64,000 nucleotides of DNA from Galaxea fascicularis (GCA_948470475.1 OX419336.1:39019420-39083419), one strand, 5' to 3'. Shown: positions 44,538 to 57,307, counted from the first letter of the stretch. Program-made: numbers and translations. The notes: generated by a model from the letters alone, not told the origin.

Positions 44538-45533
44538 CTGAAGACCACCGATTTTTGACCTTTGTTCCAGCTGGTGAGGTCCCAACACCTTGCGATATTC
44601 GATCTGCTGTCTGTAGTTGTTGGAATTCTTCTTTGTCATCGTAAGCAGACGGAACAGAATCTTTAGACTGTGCACTTTCGACGGATTCTGGCAGAGGTTC
44701 TTCATTTATTTCTGGGACGTCAACGTTTTCACTATTGGCCACAAGCGGTTGCCGATCAATAATTTCCTTCCCTTGAACGACTGGTTGCATGTTGTAGTAA
44801 TTCCTTAACATGCCATCTGAGCCTTTCATAAAGGATTGGTTATAACCTGCCTGAGGTGCCTTCGAAGTCCCAGTTCGGGTATTGAAATCTTTTGGCATGA
44901 CTAACGAATCTTTTCCTATCCCATTTAAGTCTAAATGTATCTGTTTATGAGATAGCTTACCATTATTGTTTAATGCATTGTTAACCTGAGATGTAAAGGC
45001 AGACAACGCATCAACCTTCTGTGTAGATTCCTTTTCGAAGTCGTTCAAACTTGGAGCGTTTTTAGCTTGCTCCACGCCGTGTAACAGTGGCGGCAAAGTT
45101 CCCGCCTGCCCGTTTGCATAGCTTAGCGGGGCAAAACTGTTAGTCTCGATCTCGTGATGCAAGGGTGGAAGGTTTTGTGCCTGTTCTGTACCGTGATGCA
45201 AAGGGAGAAGGCTGTGAAAACTCTGCAAAGCGTCATTCCCGTGATTCAGCGGCGGGAGATTTCCCGCCTGTTCAATTCCATGCAGAAGAGGTGGTAAATT
45301 TGAAGCCTCTTCCTTCGCGTGATTTAGTGGGGGTAGACTTGATGCTGTCTCTATGTTGTGATTTAGTGGTGGCAGAGCGCCTGCCATTTCTATTCCATAG
45401 TTCAACGGTGGTAGGTTCTGCGCCTGCTCAGGTTTATGGAGCAGAGGTGGGAGGACTGGAGCTTTGTTTTTGCCAGCAATGTTTTCTTTTACGAGTCCTT
45501 TTTCTGTAGCTACTGGAACGGGAGAAATACCAC
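44538..45533 (-). CDS. Giant exon: LPPLxH 13-residue tandem repeat region
   Basis: A 996-base phase 1-1 exon, 332 codons, acceptor CTTCCCAG and donor GTAGAATG. Residues 28 to about 158 are about ten tandem units of roughly 13 residues with consensus LPPLNHGIEQAGN (L/N at position 5, H at 6, an acidic residue at 9, Ala at 11). Some units vary in length (16 and 12 residues). After the repeats come an acidic/polar region with LSHKQIHLDLNGIGKDSLVM and an acidic end (EINEEPLPESVESAQSKDSV). No cysteines. I know no family with this repeat. Confidence 0.85.
45060..45453 (-). repeat. Coding tandem repeat, 39-bp unit (13 residues)
   Basis: About ten imperfect units of 39 bases in the giant exon, encoding LPPL[N/L]H-x2-E-x-A-x2. 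One unit has three extra residues and one lacks a residue, so drift keeps the frame. This indicates expansion by unequal crossing-over under protein-level constraint. Confidence 0.85.
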
Positions 45534-47236
45534 CTGGGAAGAGGAATTTCATTAAATGGATGAAAAGGAGAATTGTTTATTTGAACTTATAACTTTTGTT
45601 TCAAACAAAGTTGTTCCCACTAACTATCAAATCATACAAAATACTTTACAACAACAACAACACAACAACATCTTTATTTCTTACATTAAATATACAAATA
45701 TCACACCACCTGCAAATAGCAAGGCTAATCGAGGCAGGTGGTGTGTGGACGGCTAGTTGAAGTGAAAAAAAGTACCATATTTATAATAAAAAGGGTCAGT
45801 CACGAGAGAAATTGAGATAAGAAAATCGAGGCAGTTATTTAGATAAGCGGGGGCTAATATTTTTTAAAATCGGAAATTATCGTGTTTAGGTCAGCATATC
45901 TCTCCTGAACTTTCTATTGAAAACGTTTTCATTTTACCTGACAACATGAAAGTTCATTTTATACAATTATTTTCCTTTTTTTGGTGAGAAGGCATCGATG
46001 TATCATTCTAAATGAGCCTCCACAGCTGATATTTTGGCGATGATTATATTATTATTTGATGACCTGTATCCCATTCTATCCCTTTTAAGACAGTTGACAG
46101 GGCATTGATCATAACATAGTAACCCAGTTGGCCTGTCAACATCACAGATAAAGTTACTTTAATGAACAAGTTGTCAATAAAATAACGGGTTGAATTCAAA
46201 TCAGTTGTTAGGTGCCATAGAGAGTGAAAGAAAATTTGAAAGGATTTGAAACGTCTTAAAACTTGAATTTCTTTGTCATGATGAACTCCGAATTCGATCT
46301 GTAAGTTGACTCTTACGTTATCCTAATCGGAGAAAAAAAAAGGCTAGACCCGCAAGAAGAACAAAACAACATAAACTAAAGCAAATAGTCAATTCAGGAT
46401 TTACATCAAATTTAGAGGGACAAAGACTTATCGCGGTTTTCGTTCATGTCGTAAAACATATCGATTTGCGGAATATTTTTGCTGCAGTAGATCATGGTAT
46501 GTCGGCAAGCTTTTGGTCTAAGGTAGGTAAACGCTGTAATCACCTCCTTCTCTCCTTCGTGAAGTACACAACGAAAGCAATAATCACTTCCCGCGTGTAC
46601 CAAGGATTAATTTAAGACACGATAAAACTCTAGCAAACGAATATTCTGTTAGTTACCGAAGAATTTCTCGATGAATACCCTTTTGGCTGATGCAGACTGA
46701 AATGATGTCTTATTTGTTTTGACATGCTCGGCACTGGGAGGTACTTAACAAGTTTATGTCTAGAGAAGATCAAACCAAATCCTACGAGAAACCGGTTTTG
46801 TTGCATTTGCCCGATATCAAGGTCCATTCCCTCTCAACTGAAATTAACTTAAACGTTGCTATACGGACGATGTTTTGTCGTTCTCAAGTTCCTCCGTCCC
46901 GGCTCAAAATGAATGAACCGCAGTTACGTAGCCTGTACGTTTCATTTTAAAGGAACTCAAAAACTTTGCTTCTTTATACGAGTTTCATACTTGGACAAAT
47001 TTCTGGCAAGTCGTAAAAATTTTGACAAGTGAATTGAACGGTAGCCTCTGTGTTTTCATTAAAGAACGTAATAAAGCTAAGAGGAAAAAGGCTGGTTGAA
47101 TCATTCATTGATTACGAAAGAGAGGAATGCGATTATTTTTGGTTTATATTTTACCGTTAAAATAAAATAAAACAAAATCAGACAGCACGATGCTTACTTT
47201 CTCGGACTTATTTACTTGACTTCAAGATCACCTTAC
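45534..47236. other. Gap with intron sequence only
   Basis: This is the 1.7-kb intron between the LPPL-repeat exon and the Ser/Thr-rich exon. It contains a CAACAACAACA run near 45650 and short frames without splice support. Confidence 0.6.
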
Positions 47237-47536
47237 CATTACTATTGGAAACTTGAGCTCGATTGGCCCCAGTATCGGCGATTCCAAAATCTGCGCTATC
47301 CCCACTGGGGATTTTACCAGAAATTTGCACCTCTGGACTATTGAAACTTTCCTCACTTGGGGTGACCACGGGGCTCTCCAGTGATGCAGTGATCTTTGAG
47401 TTTAGTGAGGCAAACAGAGGATCAGCGGTATGCTGGTCCTGTGATATGACGGATGGACTGGTATAAGCCTGGTCGATAGAGACGGCTGCTGTTTCGGAAG
47501 CGGCTTGCGGCGTCTCCTGCGGTAGATCGCTGTCTC
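47237..47536 (-). CDS. Exon: Ser/Thr/Pro-rich acidic segment
   Basis: A 300-base phase 1-1 exon with a GTAAGGTG donor. It encodes 100 residues rich in Ser, Thr, Ala, Pro, Asp and Glu (DLPQETPQAASETAAVSIDQ, then SLESPVVTPSEESFNSPEVQ). The composition suits a mucin-like or disordered acidic spacer that could be O-glycosylated. No domain is recognised. Confidence 0.82.
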
Positions 47537-48629
47537 CTGTTAATGAACGTAACTTCGATGTAAATCATGTGATATATAAATGGTGCGTATTCACATGACG
47601 TGAAGGCGGCCATGTTGGTGTACCAAAACAAAGGAACGGCAGCCATGTTGGTGTACCAGGTTAACCCTCTGGGAATTGAACTCTATTTTTTATGCAATAC
47701 TTTCTTTTGTTTCATTAAACCAATATGGCCGCTGGTCACGTGAGTCTATACGCTCAAAATGATACCAGGAGACCATAACCCTATGAGACTAACATTTGAG
47801 AACTGTTACGTTGAGTACCTTATCCGTTGGCTATTCAATCCCGTTGAATCTTAAAAAAGCCTGCTCTTCGAATGCGCCGTCCAAAAATTCAGTATCTTTA
47901 ATAAGGTCAGTTGATTGTTTAAAAATTTCAATTTTAAAGGTGTTATTATAATCCGCTTTCTTAAAATATGATGTTCTGCATACAGGTCAGGCGCTAGTAG
48001 TTTCCTTTTAAGAGATTCGTCCCGGAAGCGCGCCCTCAGGAATACCCCAGATTGCGAGGCTCGCTCGCCCCAATCCCGTAGCTTTTTACGACGCGCCATT
48101 CGAGAGCAACCGAATGGAGAACCTCTATACCTTTTGTAGAAATGACGACATTGGTTGACCTGATATAAAAGATGGACTTCTATTATAAATCTTGGATCGA
48201 ATTAATATTACAACCATAAGGAAAATTCTCCCTAAACAATTTTCGTTGTTATTTTAAATTCTCTATTTTACAATTAACGTGCTCACAGTTAAGCCAGTGG
48301 AGAATCTCAAATTATAGTCTATAAAATATTAGCTTTGATTATATAGAAGGCAAAAATTGTTTTCTTTTTTCTGTTTTGGGCTAACACGGGGGTGTCATTG
48401 TATTGCTTATCTACTTTAGCAGAAATAATGCTACGATTCTGCTCTAGAATTAGATTTAATGAACTCTAATTCTAATTTTGATTCAGTAACTTGCAAAGGG
48501 CATAGCCTCTACCGAACTTCATTCTATTCCTCTAAGAAATCGTTTAAAGGGAAAGTGTACATTTACTATTTGGTTTGCTTATTCATAGCTGTGATAATAT
48601 GCCAAGGGTTACTTTTGTGAACGTGTTAC

Positions 48630-48773
48630 CTGGTAGCAGTTCAGAACGAGAAACACCTGGGTTAGCTGGTGCTGGCAGCTGCGGGACGGGATTGCTGATG
48701 ACGGGATTGTTGGCCACCTGACTGGCAGCTACATCCACAGCACTAACAGAGGGAACGCTGTTCATGTTGATTT
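48630..48773 (-). CDS. Exon: Val/Pro/Asn/Ser-rich segment
   Basis: A 144-base phase 1-1 exon. It encodes 48 residues of low complexity (SVPSVSAVDVAASQVANNPV, then SNPVPQLPAPANPGVS). No cysteines and no known domain. The donor is GTAACACG. Confidence 0.75.
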
Positions 48774-49754
48774 CTAAATTTAAGAAGAACACAGTCGTGT
48801 TAAAAACAGAACTGGGATTAGCTCACGGTACGGTGTCGGAAATGAACAGTGGCAGTCTTTTGGGCTTCTTTTGGGTTTCAACTTCGAGGGACTGTTATTC
48901 TAAGCTAAAGGACTCCACTGACTGAAAATAATTAACTGGAAAAGAAGGTGTTCTGACTTTTGTTATTTATCGAAAATGTAATAGCCATATTTGGGGCAAT
49001 GTTTGTGTTTATATGTGTGCTATTCCTGAGTAACCGCCCCAGTTGAACTCATTCGTTGCTGTTTATACATTAGATGTCAGTTGTTATAGAGGAATCACGT
49101 TTAGCAGAAAAAAGGAAAACCTTAGTATTATCCCTCTCCCTCTTAAATAATATAAATACCATTTAAGCATTGTTAAGTGCACGTTAGTCAGCAAAAAGTC
49201 AGAAGGAAAATTCGTTCATTTAGGAGTCAGAGTTACTCAGACATAGAACCCCACAAAGAGAGAACTCTTTATGTTGAGCGACATAATGTTTAAGGCTTAC
49301 AATTTTGTCTAATCTTTTTCCTTTTAAAAAGGAGAGTTTTTTCCCAGTTATAGTTCTCCGTTGTTTTTTTTCCGCAGGAAATACATGCAACTGAAAGCTC
49401 CCCGAAAACGAAGATTTTCTTTTGGACGCCAAGGCAGAGGTAACGACATCAACTCAGGGCACTACCATTTTTCGTGATGTGAACATGGAAAAAAGAGATT
49501 ACGTGAAAATGAAAAAAAGGGTTCTTAAACGGTCCTAAATTTTCACGGTTGTTTTTTACCCGGTATTGTGCTTCTCCCAGTTTTCTTACTAGCTTGATTT
49601 ACAGATATTTATCCACTTTCACGCCGCCACTTTAAGAACGAAGTCCCCTTGAATTCTGGCCTGTCTGTGTGTCAACAAGGCTTAAAATATTGGTCTGCCT
49701 GTGCATGAACGTGTCTTACAGTTTTGGTTGACCTGTTCGTCAACGTGCCCTAAC

Positions 49755-49835
49755 CTTCCTGCACTTGCTTATACAGTTCATCCTTCTTCTGAGCCATGCC
49801 GGGAACGATCTTGCGCAGAGACAATGGAAAAGAAC
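49755..49835 (-). CDS. Short exon: GSFPL basic motif
   Basis: An 81-base phase 1-1 exon with acceptor CTCTCCCAG and donor GTTAGG. It encodes SFPLSLRKIVPGMAQKKDEL followed by YKQVQEG. The opening matches the GSFPLRLHKYSP motif of the exon at 63519-63716, which supports it as a duplicated small module. Confidence 0.65.
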
Positions 49836-50558
49836 CTGGGAGAGGTGCGCGATGTGACACCACTCCGAAACTACTTCCCACAAGGCCTTGCGGGATGGAG
49901 TTTTTAGAATCAGCCGAAGAAGTGTTGGCTTGCTGCAGTGTAAGTCGTGCAAGAACACCTAGCGCAAGTTAGGAGCATCATGCATTAATTAATTAATTGA
50001 TTAATTAATTAAAAGAATTACAAATTAAGTCATTTTATGTTATTTTGATTACATCTATGTGCCGAGATTATTTTATTTCTGAATTTAGCTCAATTGCATT
50101 AAAAAAGGAATATGCAGAATAGTTCTAGTTTCGCTCCCAATCTCGAGGAGCACAACGAGAGAGGGCGCGCAATGTTTTATCCATGTTTACCTCTTCTTCA
50201 CAACAAAGCATGGGTGTGATAGGCAGCTGAGACATGCAATGCGTGATACACATGTTGCGGAAACTGAACTGCGAAAACTAGTTTGGAGTCGAATGTTTTG
50301 TCGTCCAGTATGCACAGAGAAAGATACCTATTTTTTGAAAACAATTGATCTGCCCTTAATCGTGTCTCAGAGCTGTCCTTGTTCCAGTTGCTCTCTAGTA
50401 AAGCTTAAAGCGTCCTATCTTATGCAAACCAATTTGAAAGAGTCTTATTTTGCAAAATAAAATTTAGAAATGGCAAAGCTGTTACGCTTTCATGTTAAAC
50501 TGAACTTTGTTACAAACCAAATGGGTTTTCTGTGCACTTCTCGTCGGTTAGTAGGATA

Positions 50559-51123
50559 ATATCATGGGTGACAAATTACTCCTTAATTTTGGCGCGAAAT
50601 TTCAGAGTTAATTTATAATTTCACATGTGAAATTACAAAATTGCCATGGCAACATTTTGTGTCAAGATGGCACTCCAGGTTCAAAGATGTTATGGATATG
50701 CTTACGAGCTCTTAAAGTTTTAACTTTGTACATTTTCGCTTGAATTTCATCTAGTCCAGTTTGCTTTGGCAATATAATAAACTTTTAGCGACAATTTATA
50801 CTTCAAAATGTGTTAACTCGGAGGCAAGTACACAGATGACCGCGATCGGATTTTAGGCGCAGTTTACCCGGGCGCGACGCCGTTTTCAGTTCATTCATGA
50901 CGAATTATAGCGAATCATGTAACGAAGATTTGACAGTTGACTCAACTTTGAAACATTTTGTAAACAGCAAGAAGGATTTCAAAGGGCTTTTTGTCGAAAA
51001 ATTAAAAAAAAAATGTGAACTTTAGCCGAAAGTATGCTTTGAACATATCATTGCGTGGAGTTCTCGATACAATAAACAAGTCAAAAACCCACGATTGTGA
51101 GGGTAATTTGTCACCCATGATAT
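50559..51123. mobile_element. Inverted-repeat element, about 565 bp
   Basis: ATATCATGGGTGACAAATTA at the left and TAATTTGTCACCCATGATAT at the right are perfect inverted copies. The interior is non-coding, with another small palindrome (AATTTCACATGTGAAATT). Probably a non-autonomous DNA transposon. Confidence 0.8.
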
Positions 51124-51129
51124 TAATAG

Positions 51130-51288
51130 GTAATCAAATGGTATACTCGTGAAATTAAGGAATAATTTCACTTGCGTTTTGTCCAAATTCTAATAATTTC
51201 CCTCGCCTAAAGGCTCGGGAAATTATTAGGATTTGGACAAAACGCGCGTGAAATTATTCCCTAATTTCACTCGTCACCATTTGATTAC
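51130..51288. mobile_element. Foldback element, directly after the previous one
   Basis: GTAATCAAATGGT at the left pairs with ACCATTTGATTAC at the right, and most of the interior pairs too (GTGAAATTAAGGAATAATTT; CCTAATAATTTCCC). The whole 159 bases can form one hairpin. Confidence 0.82.
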
Positions 51289-51403
51289 ACATACTTAGTT
51301 CTGAAGGAAGTGTAACTACTCCTTGTGGTATCGTCAACGAAAACTTCAGTGACGCATTAAAACAACTTAAGAAAGAAGCGAGAAAGTTTGAAATCAATAC
51401 TAC

Positions 51404-51475
51404 CTATAAACGGGCAACCTTTAGCTTCAGTGGCTATCACTCCCATGCCTTGCAAAAGTGGTCTCATTGGCGAAC
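51404..51475 (-). CDS. Possible small exon in large intron
   Basis: A 72-base open segment with acceptor CTAG and donor GTAGTATT; phase would be 1-1, compatible with both neighbours. It would encode SPMRPLLQGMGVIATEAKG then CPFI. The acceptor has a poor pyrimidine tract and no family supports it. It lies just right of a hairpin element. It may be chance. Confidence 0.3.
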
Positions 51476-54400
51476 CTAGCATGTGGACTGTTCCGGGAGC
51501 ATTAAATTTACAGTTTCTCATTTGGAAGGACCACAGGAAGTCATATTTCAACAAACGGGTTAACATGGGTTTATCCCTAACGAAATTAGTATTAGCAGCA
51601 AATAGCTCTAAATGTACAAGAACAATGATTCAATATGCCAACACTAATAGGTTAGGGTTAATACGGTTATATTTAGTATGGGAAAGCTGTTTCATTTGCA
51701 AATCATGTGAGCTGTTTTAACTGAATTACCGGGGTGGGGTGGGGGAAATTGTTAAGGAAACTATGTTGTTATAAGTGAAGTGTCGTTGTCCACTCGTCTT
51801 TAGTCACCTGTCTTCAAAACACTTAATACACAATCAGTCCGTCATGTCGTCATATTAACAGAGAATGCTATTTATACAGAATACACTTAATTTGAATTGC
51901 ATTGTGTCTAAACAACATCTAACTTTAATAACAGAGAATAAACTATTAGTCATTCTGAAAGAAAGAAAGAAATCAAGCAAGCTATAAATAAAGAGCCCCA
52001 TGAAGTTGCTTTCCAGCCAGCCATGTTAATGCCCATTCTAGCAAGTATGATTGAAGTTTTAACACAGCTTGTATCCCCTTATTTGACAATCACAAAGAAC
52101 GTGTATGAAGTTTGCGAAGAACCTGGTTTTTGCATAACTAATTCTGGGGGGTTTGGGGGAGGGGCGGGTCGAGAGGGGAGGGCAATTCATAGTGGCAAAA
52201 GCGGTGTTTTTACAAAGTCTAACATATAACATGAAAACGAGACACGAAAAGAACTAATGCTTGGAGACTGCATGCACAGTTCGAGTGTAATATTGCTGAA
52301 ATTATTTTGATAAAGAAACGATGTTTGTGATTAGTTGATGCATTTGAAAAAAAAAAACATTTGAAGGAAATGAAGAAATGGTAATATTTCGCTTCAAATG
52401 GAAGGCTATTGCTTACTATCATGAAAAGGCTTGCAGAATTATTACTTCTTGAAATAAGCAGTGGGTATTACCAGCAATTGGTTGGAAAGCAAGCGTCAAG
52501 TCACGACCTTTACAAAAGCGACTTCAAATTGAGCACAGTCATTGGCCGATCTTTTAAAGACTGAAAAAAGTGTCGTGTTTCATAAAATTTACTGTTGCTA
52601 TGCCTCTTTTAGTAAACAGTTTTAAAATGGTGAAAACCTGGTTGCAACTTTAACCCTCTGACAGGGGTACTGATAAGAGAAAAAATGTGAAATTTCATCA
52701 GTATATTTGAACTGGGGTTGAAAGATTTTAAGAGTGCAATTGTTTGTCAGGAAAGTTTAATTGAGAAGGAATAATTAGAGTAAGAAAATGGGGGCGTAGG
52801 GAGAAGCAGTCAAGCTGTTAGCATCAATTACTTGTGAATAGGTCTGTACCTATCACTGGTAGACCTGACACTTTTGTGACTGTTGATTAAGTCAATTAGG
52901 TTAATTTTTTATTAGTCCTCTCGATGCAAGGTTGCTGTCATTAGGGACCTTTCGTTTGGGTACAAGAACGACTTTCAAATTTCATACCAGATACGGGACT
53001 CTTGCTCATACCACTAAGAAAATTTTTTATCTAACCCACACAAACTGGATTTGAAAAAAAGATCGTATTTGTAATGGGTAAAATTCATCTCAAACGCACT
53101 AAAAACTAATTTTGAGGAACAACACCAAAATGTAGTTTCTGTTTCCACTAATGCTATTGCAAATATCCATTACGTTAGCAGCTTATTGTGTTAAGATCAC
53201 CGGAGACGTAACATGTTATTTTTAGTGATATTGGTTTTCCGCTTGTAAGCACGGCTAGTCAAGTTGTTGTAAGTTAGTCTAATAATTGGTAACTTTATTA
53301 AACTGTGAGAGGCTTATATCCAGACAAAAATACAACATAACAATTCAACTCAGTAACACAAAACCTATCACTTTATTTTACAGAACCAAATAGATGTACC
53401 TAAGTGTTTTCTTCATGCCTATACAATAAGTCCAAGATATTGGTTAATGTGCCCTCTAATCAGATGGCATCCATACCTCGATTTGGTAAAGAGAATAGAT
53501 TTTATTTAACGCCAAGCGAAAAATAAGTACCGAGTATATGCAATATTTACATAAAAGGTAGTTTAAGTTTTTACAAATTGGGTTATTGAACATGGTTTGT
53601 AAAACCAGTCTTAATTTTGGACTCCAAATTAACTATTCCCCACAAAAAAACTTGGCGTGACATGTTGGCCGCGAAAACATGTTTCAGAATCCAGCGAAAA
53701 CCCGAGCTCAAACATTTTATTTTGTCTCGGGGTTGAAATTGAATAATCGAACCATACTGAAATTAATAAATCAATAAGGCTCCGTTGATGGTTCTGGCGT
53801 CAAGACACAATATAAGAGAAATGAGTCATTTCTCTTATATTGTATCTTGACGCCAGATCCATCAACGTAGCCCAGGCGTTAAAAACTAGGAGTAACAAAG
53901 TTCTAACTGCTTGTAAAAATGTGACACGTCTAGGTCCATTTTAGCATGAAAGGATGCGGCGATTAGATTAAAAGCTCCATGTTTCAGTACAATTTGTAAC
54001 GAGGATGTTGTTAGCTCACAGATCTTTCGGTTCAGACGCATTCTTTATGTCTCATTTGTCACTCCAAATATGTAAATGTAGAGATCTTTTTTCTTTTTTC
54101 CTTTGAACTAGTATAAGGAAAGACCAAATGCGCAGGGATGTTCCATTTTGATACAGTATTTTGATGGCCAATTACGCAGTTGAACCGACCTAAGTAGAAA
54201 TTTATTGATTCTATCTTTCTTTACCTAAAGCACTTCACAAAAATCTCCGGCATCAAGATACTCGGCGGACCAATTTGCTTCTATACAATGACTGGGAGGA
54301 CAAATGGTCATATATTCTAAAATGTATATCTGAAACGTTTTCATGACCCTCATAAGAGTACTACCATGAGTTGGCAATAAACATTAATTTTATCCGAATA

Positions 54401-56635
54401 GAAATAATACCGCTCTTGTGAACGCAATCGATGGAATAAGCAAATTTAGTGACATTCCAACTGGAAAGAGCGGATTCACATATATGAAATTTGATATGCT
54501 CCCAACTTTAGATCTTATGCCCTCTAGGGTATTCTCTCAAGTAGCTACCAAAACAGAGAAATGGAAACGTCACCTCCAAAATGAATGACTTGTGAAAAAA
54601 TATCATTCCTTTTATTCTAAAAAGGGTAGAAGTAGTAATTTTAAACCACACAGTTACTATTAATTTACAGCCCTTTTCCCTTTACGATTAGCCCTTCTTT
54701 GCTGTATTATTTTACTGGTTACTAGTTTTAATTTAAGAAACTGTTGATCTCGTCAAGTTGTAGGGATGTGACAGGTCCGTCGTATACTGTATTGCTGACG
54801 GCGGGATTGCTAGCATAGCATTTTTATTCATAGTAACTCCATTTCGACCCACAGTTACTCATCCTCTGGAAAGTAACTTCGTAACTCTCTCAGGTTGCTA
54901 TCTTGCTCGCCTATTGGTTGTTAGAAGAACGGAAATCTGATGTTAGAGATGTGCTTTGTAACAGTGCACGAAAATTCAACTTTTACATTGCTGTGTTGAT
55001 AAGAAGGATATGGGACTTCTCCGACTCGTTACCATGGTGACCCTTTTAATTTGGCGCGATTACGTAAATCAACCAGCGGCTCATCTCCGACCGAGATTAC
55101 CGGCTTTTCCAGATTTTATGTCTCGATCTCAGAACAGGAGCCTGGGTTGTTTTAATCTTGAGTATGCGAGCTTTCCTTTCGCCAAGCTTACAGTATACGA
55201 GGCCCTCAATGAACGGTAATCGCTTTGTCACAGTGTAGAAAATTTAATGGTCATAGTTCATGTTTCTGATTTTATTTAACGATATTTATTTGGAATGGCA
55301 TTCAGTTGGAAGCGTTAGGCATTAAAAAATGCTGTCATAAAAGGCAGAGAGAAAATACGGACTGATAAGTAGGATTAGCTAGGAAATGAGAGGGTGGGAA
55401 AGATGAAACTTATGTCTTAAGATGAAGCTTTAAGATGAAGTTGATGGTTTAAGACGAAGCTTATGACTAATAAAGAAGTAACTGGAGACAAGATGGCACA
55501 AATCTGAAAAAACCGTTCTCTGACCGTTCGCGAGGGTCGACAGCTGTTGAACACTATTTTGAGTGATTCCATTCTATCTCCTGATAAAAAGGCGTTTGTA
55601 ACTTCTGTATGTGGCTGAAGAGTTCGGTATGGTCATTCAAATATACCTTGTCTGATAGTTCTTTGCTGTACGAGGTTGTCCTTTAGTATTGCGTCAAAAA
55701 ACGAACGCCTGAAGTGAAGCCTCGCAGAGGGCAGCAGTCAAATGAAACCTTTCCTTGGTAACATTGTTGTTTAAGAAGTGTGTGGTCATTTCTAGCATTG
55801 TAAGTGGTCACTGTAAGTGGTAAGCTGTGGCTTATGGCATCGGTGATAGCAGGAAGCATTAGTAGAGGGTGGTGGAACAAGAAATACAAAGTGACGCAAT
55901 TGTCATTTTGCAGTTGTTACAGCAAGTGTCATTTGAATTATTTGTTGCAAGGTATCTAAGTGGAACGCCTATAAACTAGGCGGATTAGCAAAGTGCACTT
56001 TCACTATAAACACAGTATTAATTCATTTTTTATGATTCTTATGTAGAGGAGAGAGTGGCAAGAAGCAAAGCCAAAAGAGTCAGCAAAAGACGTGTATAAA
56101 AATCCAAAGCAGATGAATTTCTGAAGCAGAATTACAAGTAAGTTAACAAGTATTAACTGGTTAGTTTCAGAATGGCAGTGTCATTTGAGAGACACAGCAA
56201 ACCTATTGGTGTGTGGATGCTCTGCCGCTTCCCAGAACAGATTTTGATTGGTTGAGTAAGAAAAGCCAAAAAAAGGTTACAATATGTCAGCACGAAATTT
56301 ATGAGATAGTAGAGGGTTAGAATAGCGTTTTGATTTTGTTGCGAAAAGAACATTATTTTGCTAGCAAGCCGCACATGCGCAAGTCATGACTTGACGTTGT
56401 TTCTTTTCAGCGTCGATCGAAGAAGTCGCTTTATCCTGCTTATCAACAGTTGATAACATGTGTATCTTTCGTTTAGTCAGTCGTATTCTTAGATAAGCAA
56501 GGTGACATTCGTTTGTCCAATGCTCCATTCAAATTCCTACGCCCTCATTCTCTTGCTTTATCAATGACTATTTAAAAACAATAAAAATCCAAGCATCAAC
56601 GAAACTAAACTAAGCTAACCCTTTTAGTGACATAC
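51476..56635. other. Long intron, nothing coding recognised
   Basis: About 5.2 kb holding the hairpin at 53778 and a G-rich patch at 52145-52180. Frames such as 55010-55219 on the plus strand have no homology or splice support. Undetected micro-exons are possible. Confidence 0.5.
53778..53872. mobile_element. Near-perfect hairpin, 95 bp
   Basis: GGCTCCGTTGATGGTTCTGG through TATAAGAGAAATGA is followed at once by its near-perfect complement. Such a short loopless hairpin is either a very small MITE or a folded-RNA source. Confidence 0.8.
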
Positions 56636-56692
56636 CTTGTGGCTGCTGTTGAGGCTGCTGTTGGTTAACAAAGCTTTGCGTTATTTGGCTTC
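56636..56692 (-). CDS. Short exon: Gln-rich
   Basis: A 57-base phase 1-1 exon (19 codons) with a GTATGT donor and a CTCTACAG acceptor. It encodes SQITQSFVNQQQPQQQPQ, a Gln/Pro-rich segment. It is too short for homology; the support is splice sites, phase and composition. Confidence 0.7.
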
Positions 56693-56896
56693 CTGTAGAG
56701 TAAAGAATAAGACAGACAGAAGATGGTCAAAATTGCTTTTTGAATCAGCGATGGTCGGCTAGCTCAGGCCGGTTTTTGGAGAGGCAGTGTGGGGCTTAAA
56801 ACTGAAACAAGGTGACGGATGTCGGATCGCAATCAGTCGACAGCCGGCGCCCGTTGATTGTAGCTTTAAAGAGTCAATTCATTCATTACAATTAAT

Positions 56897-57068
56897 GGGC
56901 CATTTCCGAGATCGCTTGAGCCTCTATTTCAAAGCGAGTCTAAGTGCGAAGTCCTTGTAATGAAAATGAGTTTTCGCTCATATGGAACGCTGAACTTATT
57001 ACCATCACAAAACTTTCGCACTTTGACTCGCTTTGAAATGGAGGCTTAAGCGAACTCGGAAATGGCCC
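56897..57068. mobile_element. MITE of the GGCCATTTCC family, copy 3
   Basis: Ends GGGCCATTTCCGAG and CTCGGAAATGGCCC with the shared AAAGCGAGTCTAAGTGCGAA core. The flanks read AAT and ATT rather than clean TA, so the duplication is unclear. Confidence 0.85.
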
Positions 57069-57307
57069 ATTGATTAATATCAGTCACAAGAAACATTTGT
57101 GGAGGCACAAGATCTCGTTTCACGTTAATGTATCATCCACAGGCTATATCCGGTTACGAATTCAGGTGAGTTTAGATGTAATTGATCTGATTGGCCTGGG
57201 GTTGTGGTGCAGACAAAATCTTATGTCCAGTCCACGGGTTAGATAGATCCTATTTTGCATCTTTTGAATTCCTTCCACCGACGTAAAAATCTCTTGCTAT
57301 TACTCAC

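Noticed and set aside
55010..55219. Plus-strand frame of 69 codons in the long intron
   Set aside because: No homology, signal peptide, splice or polyadenylation support.
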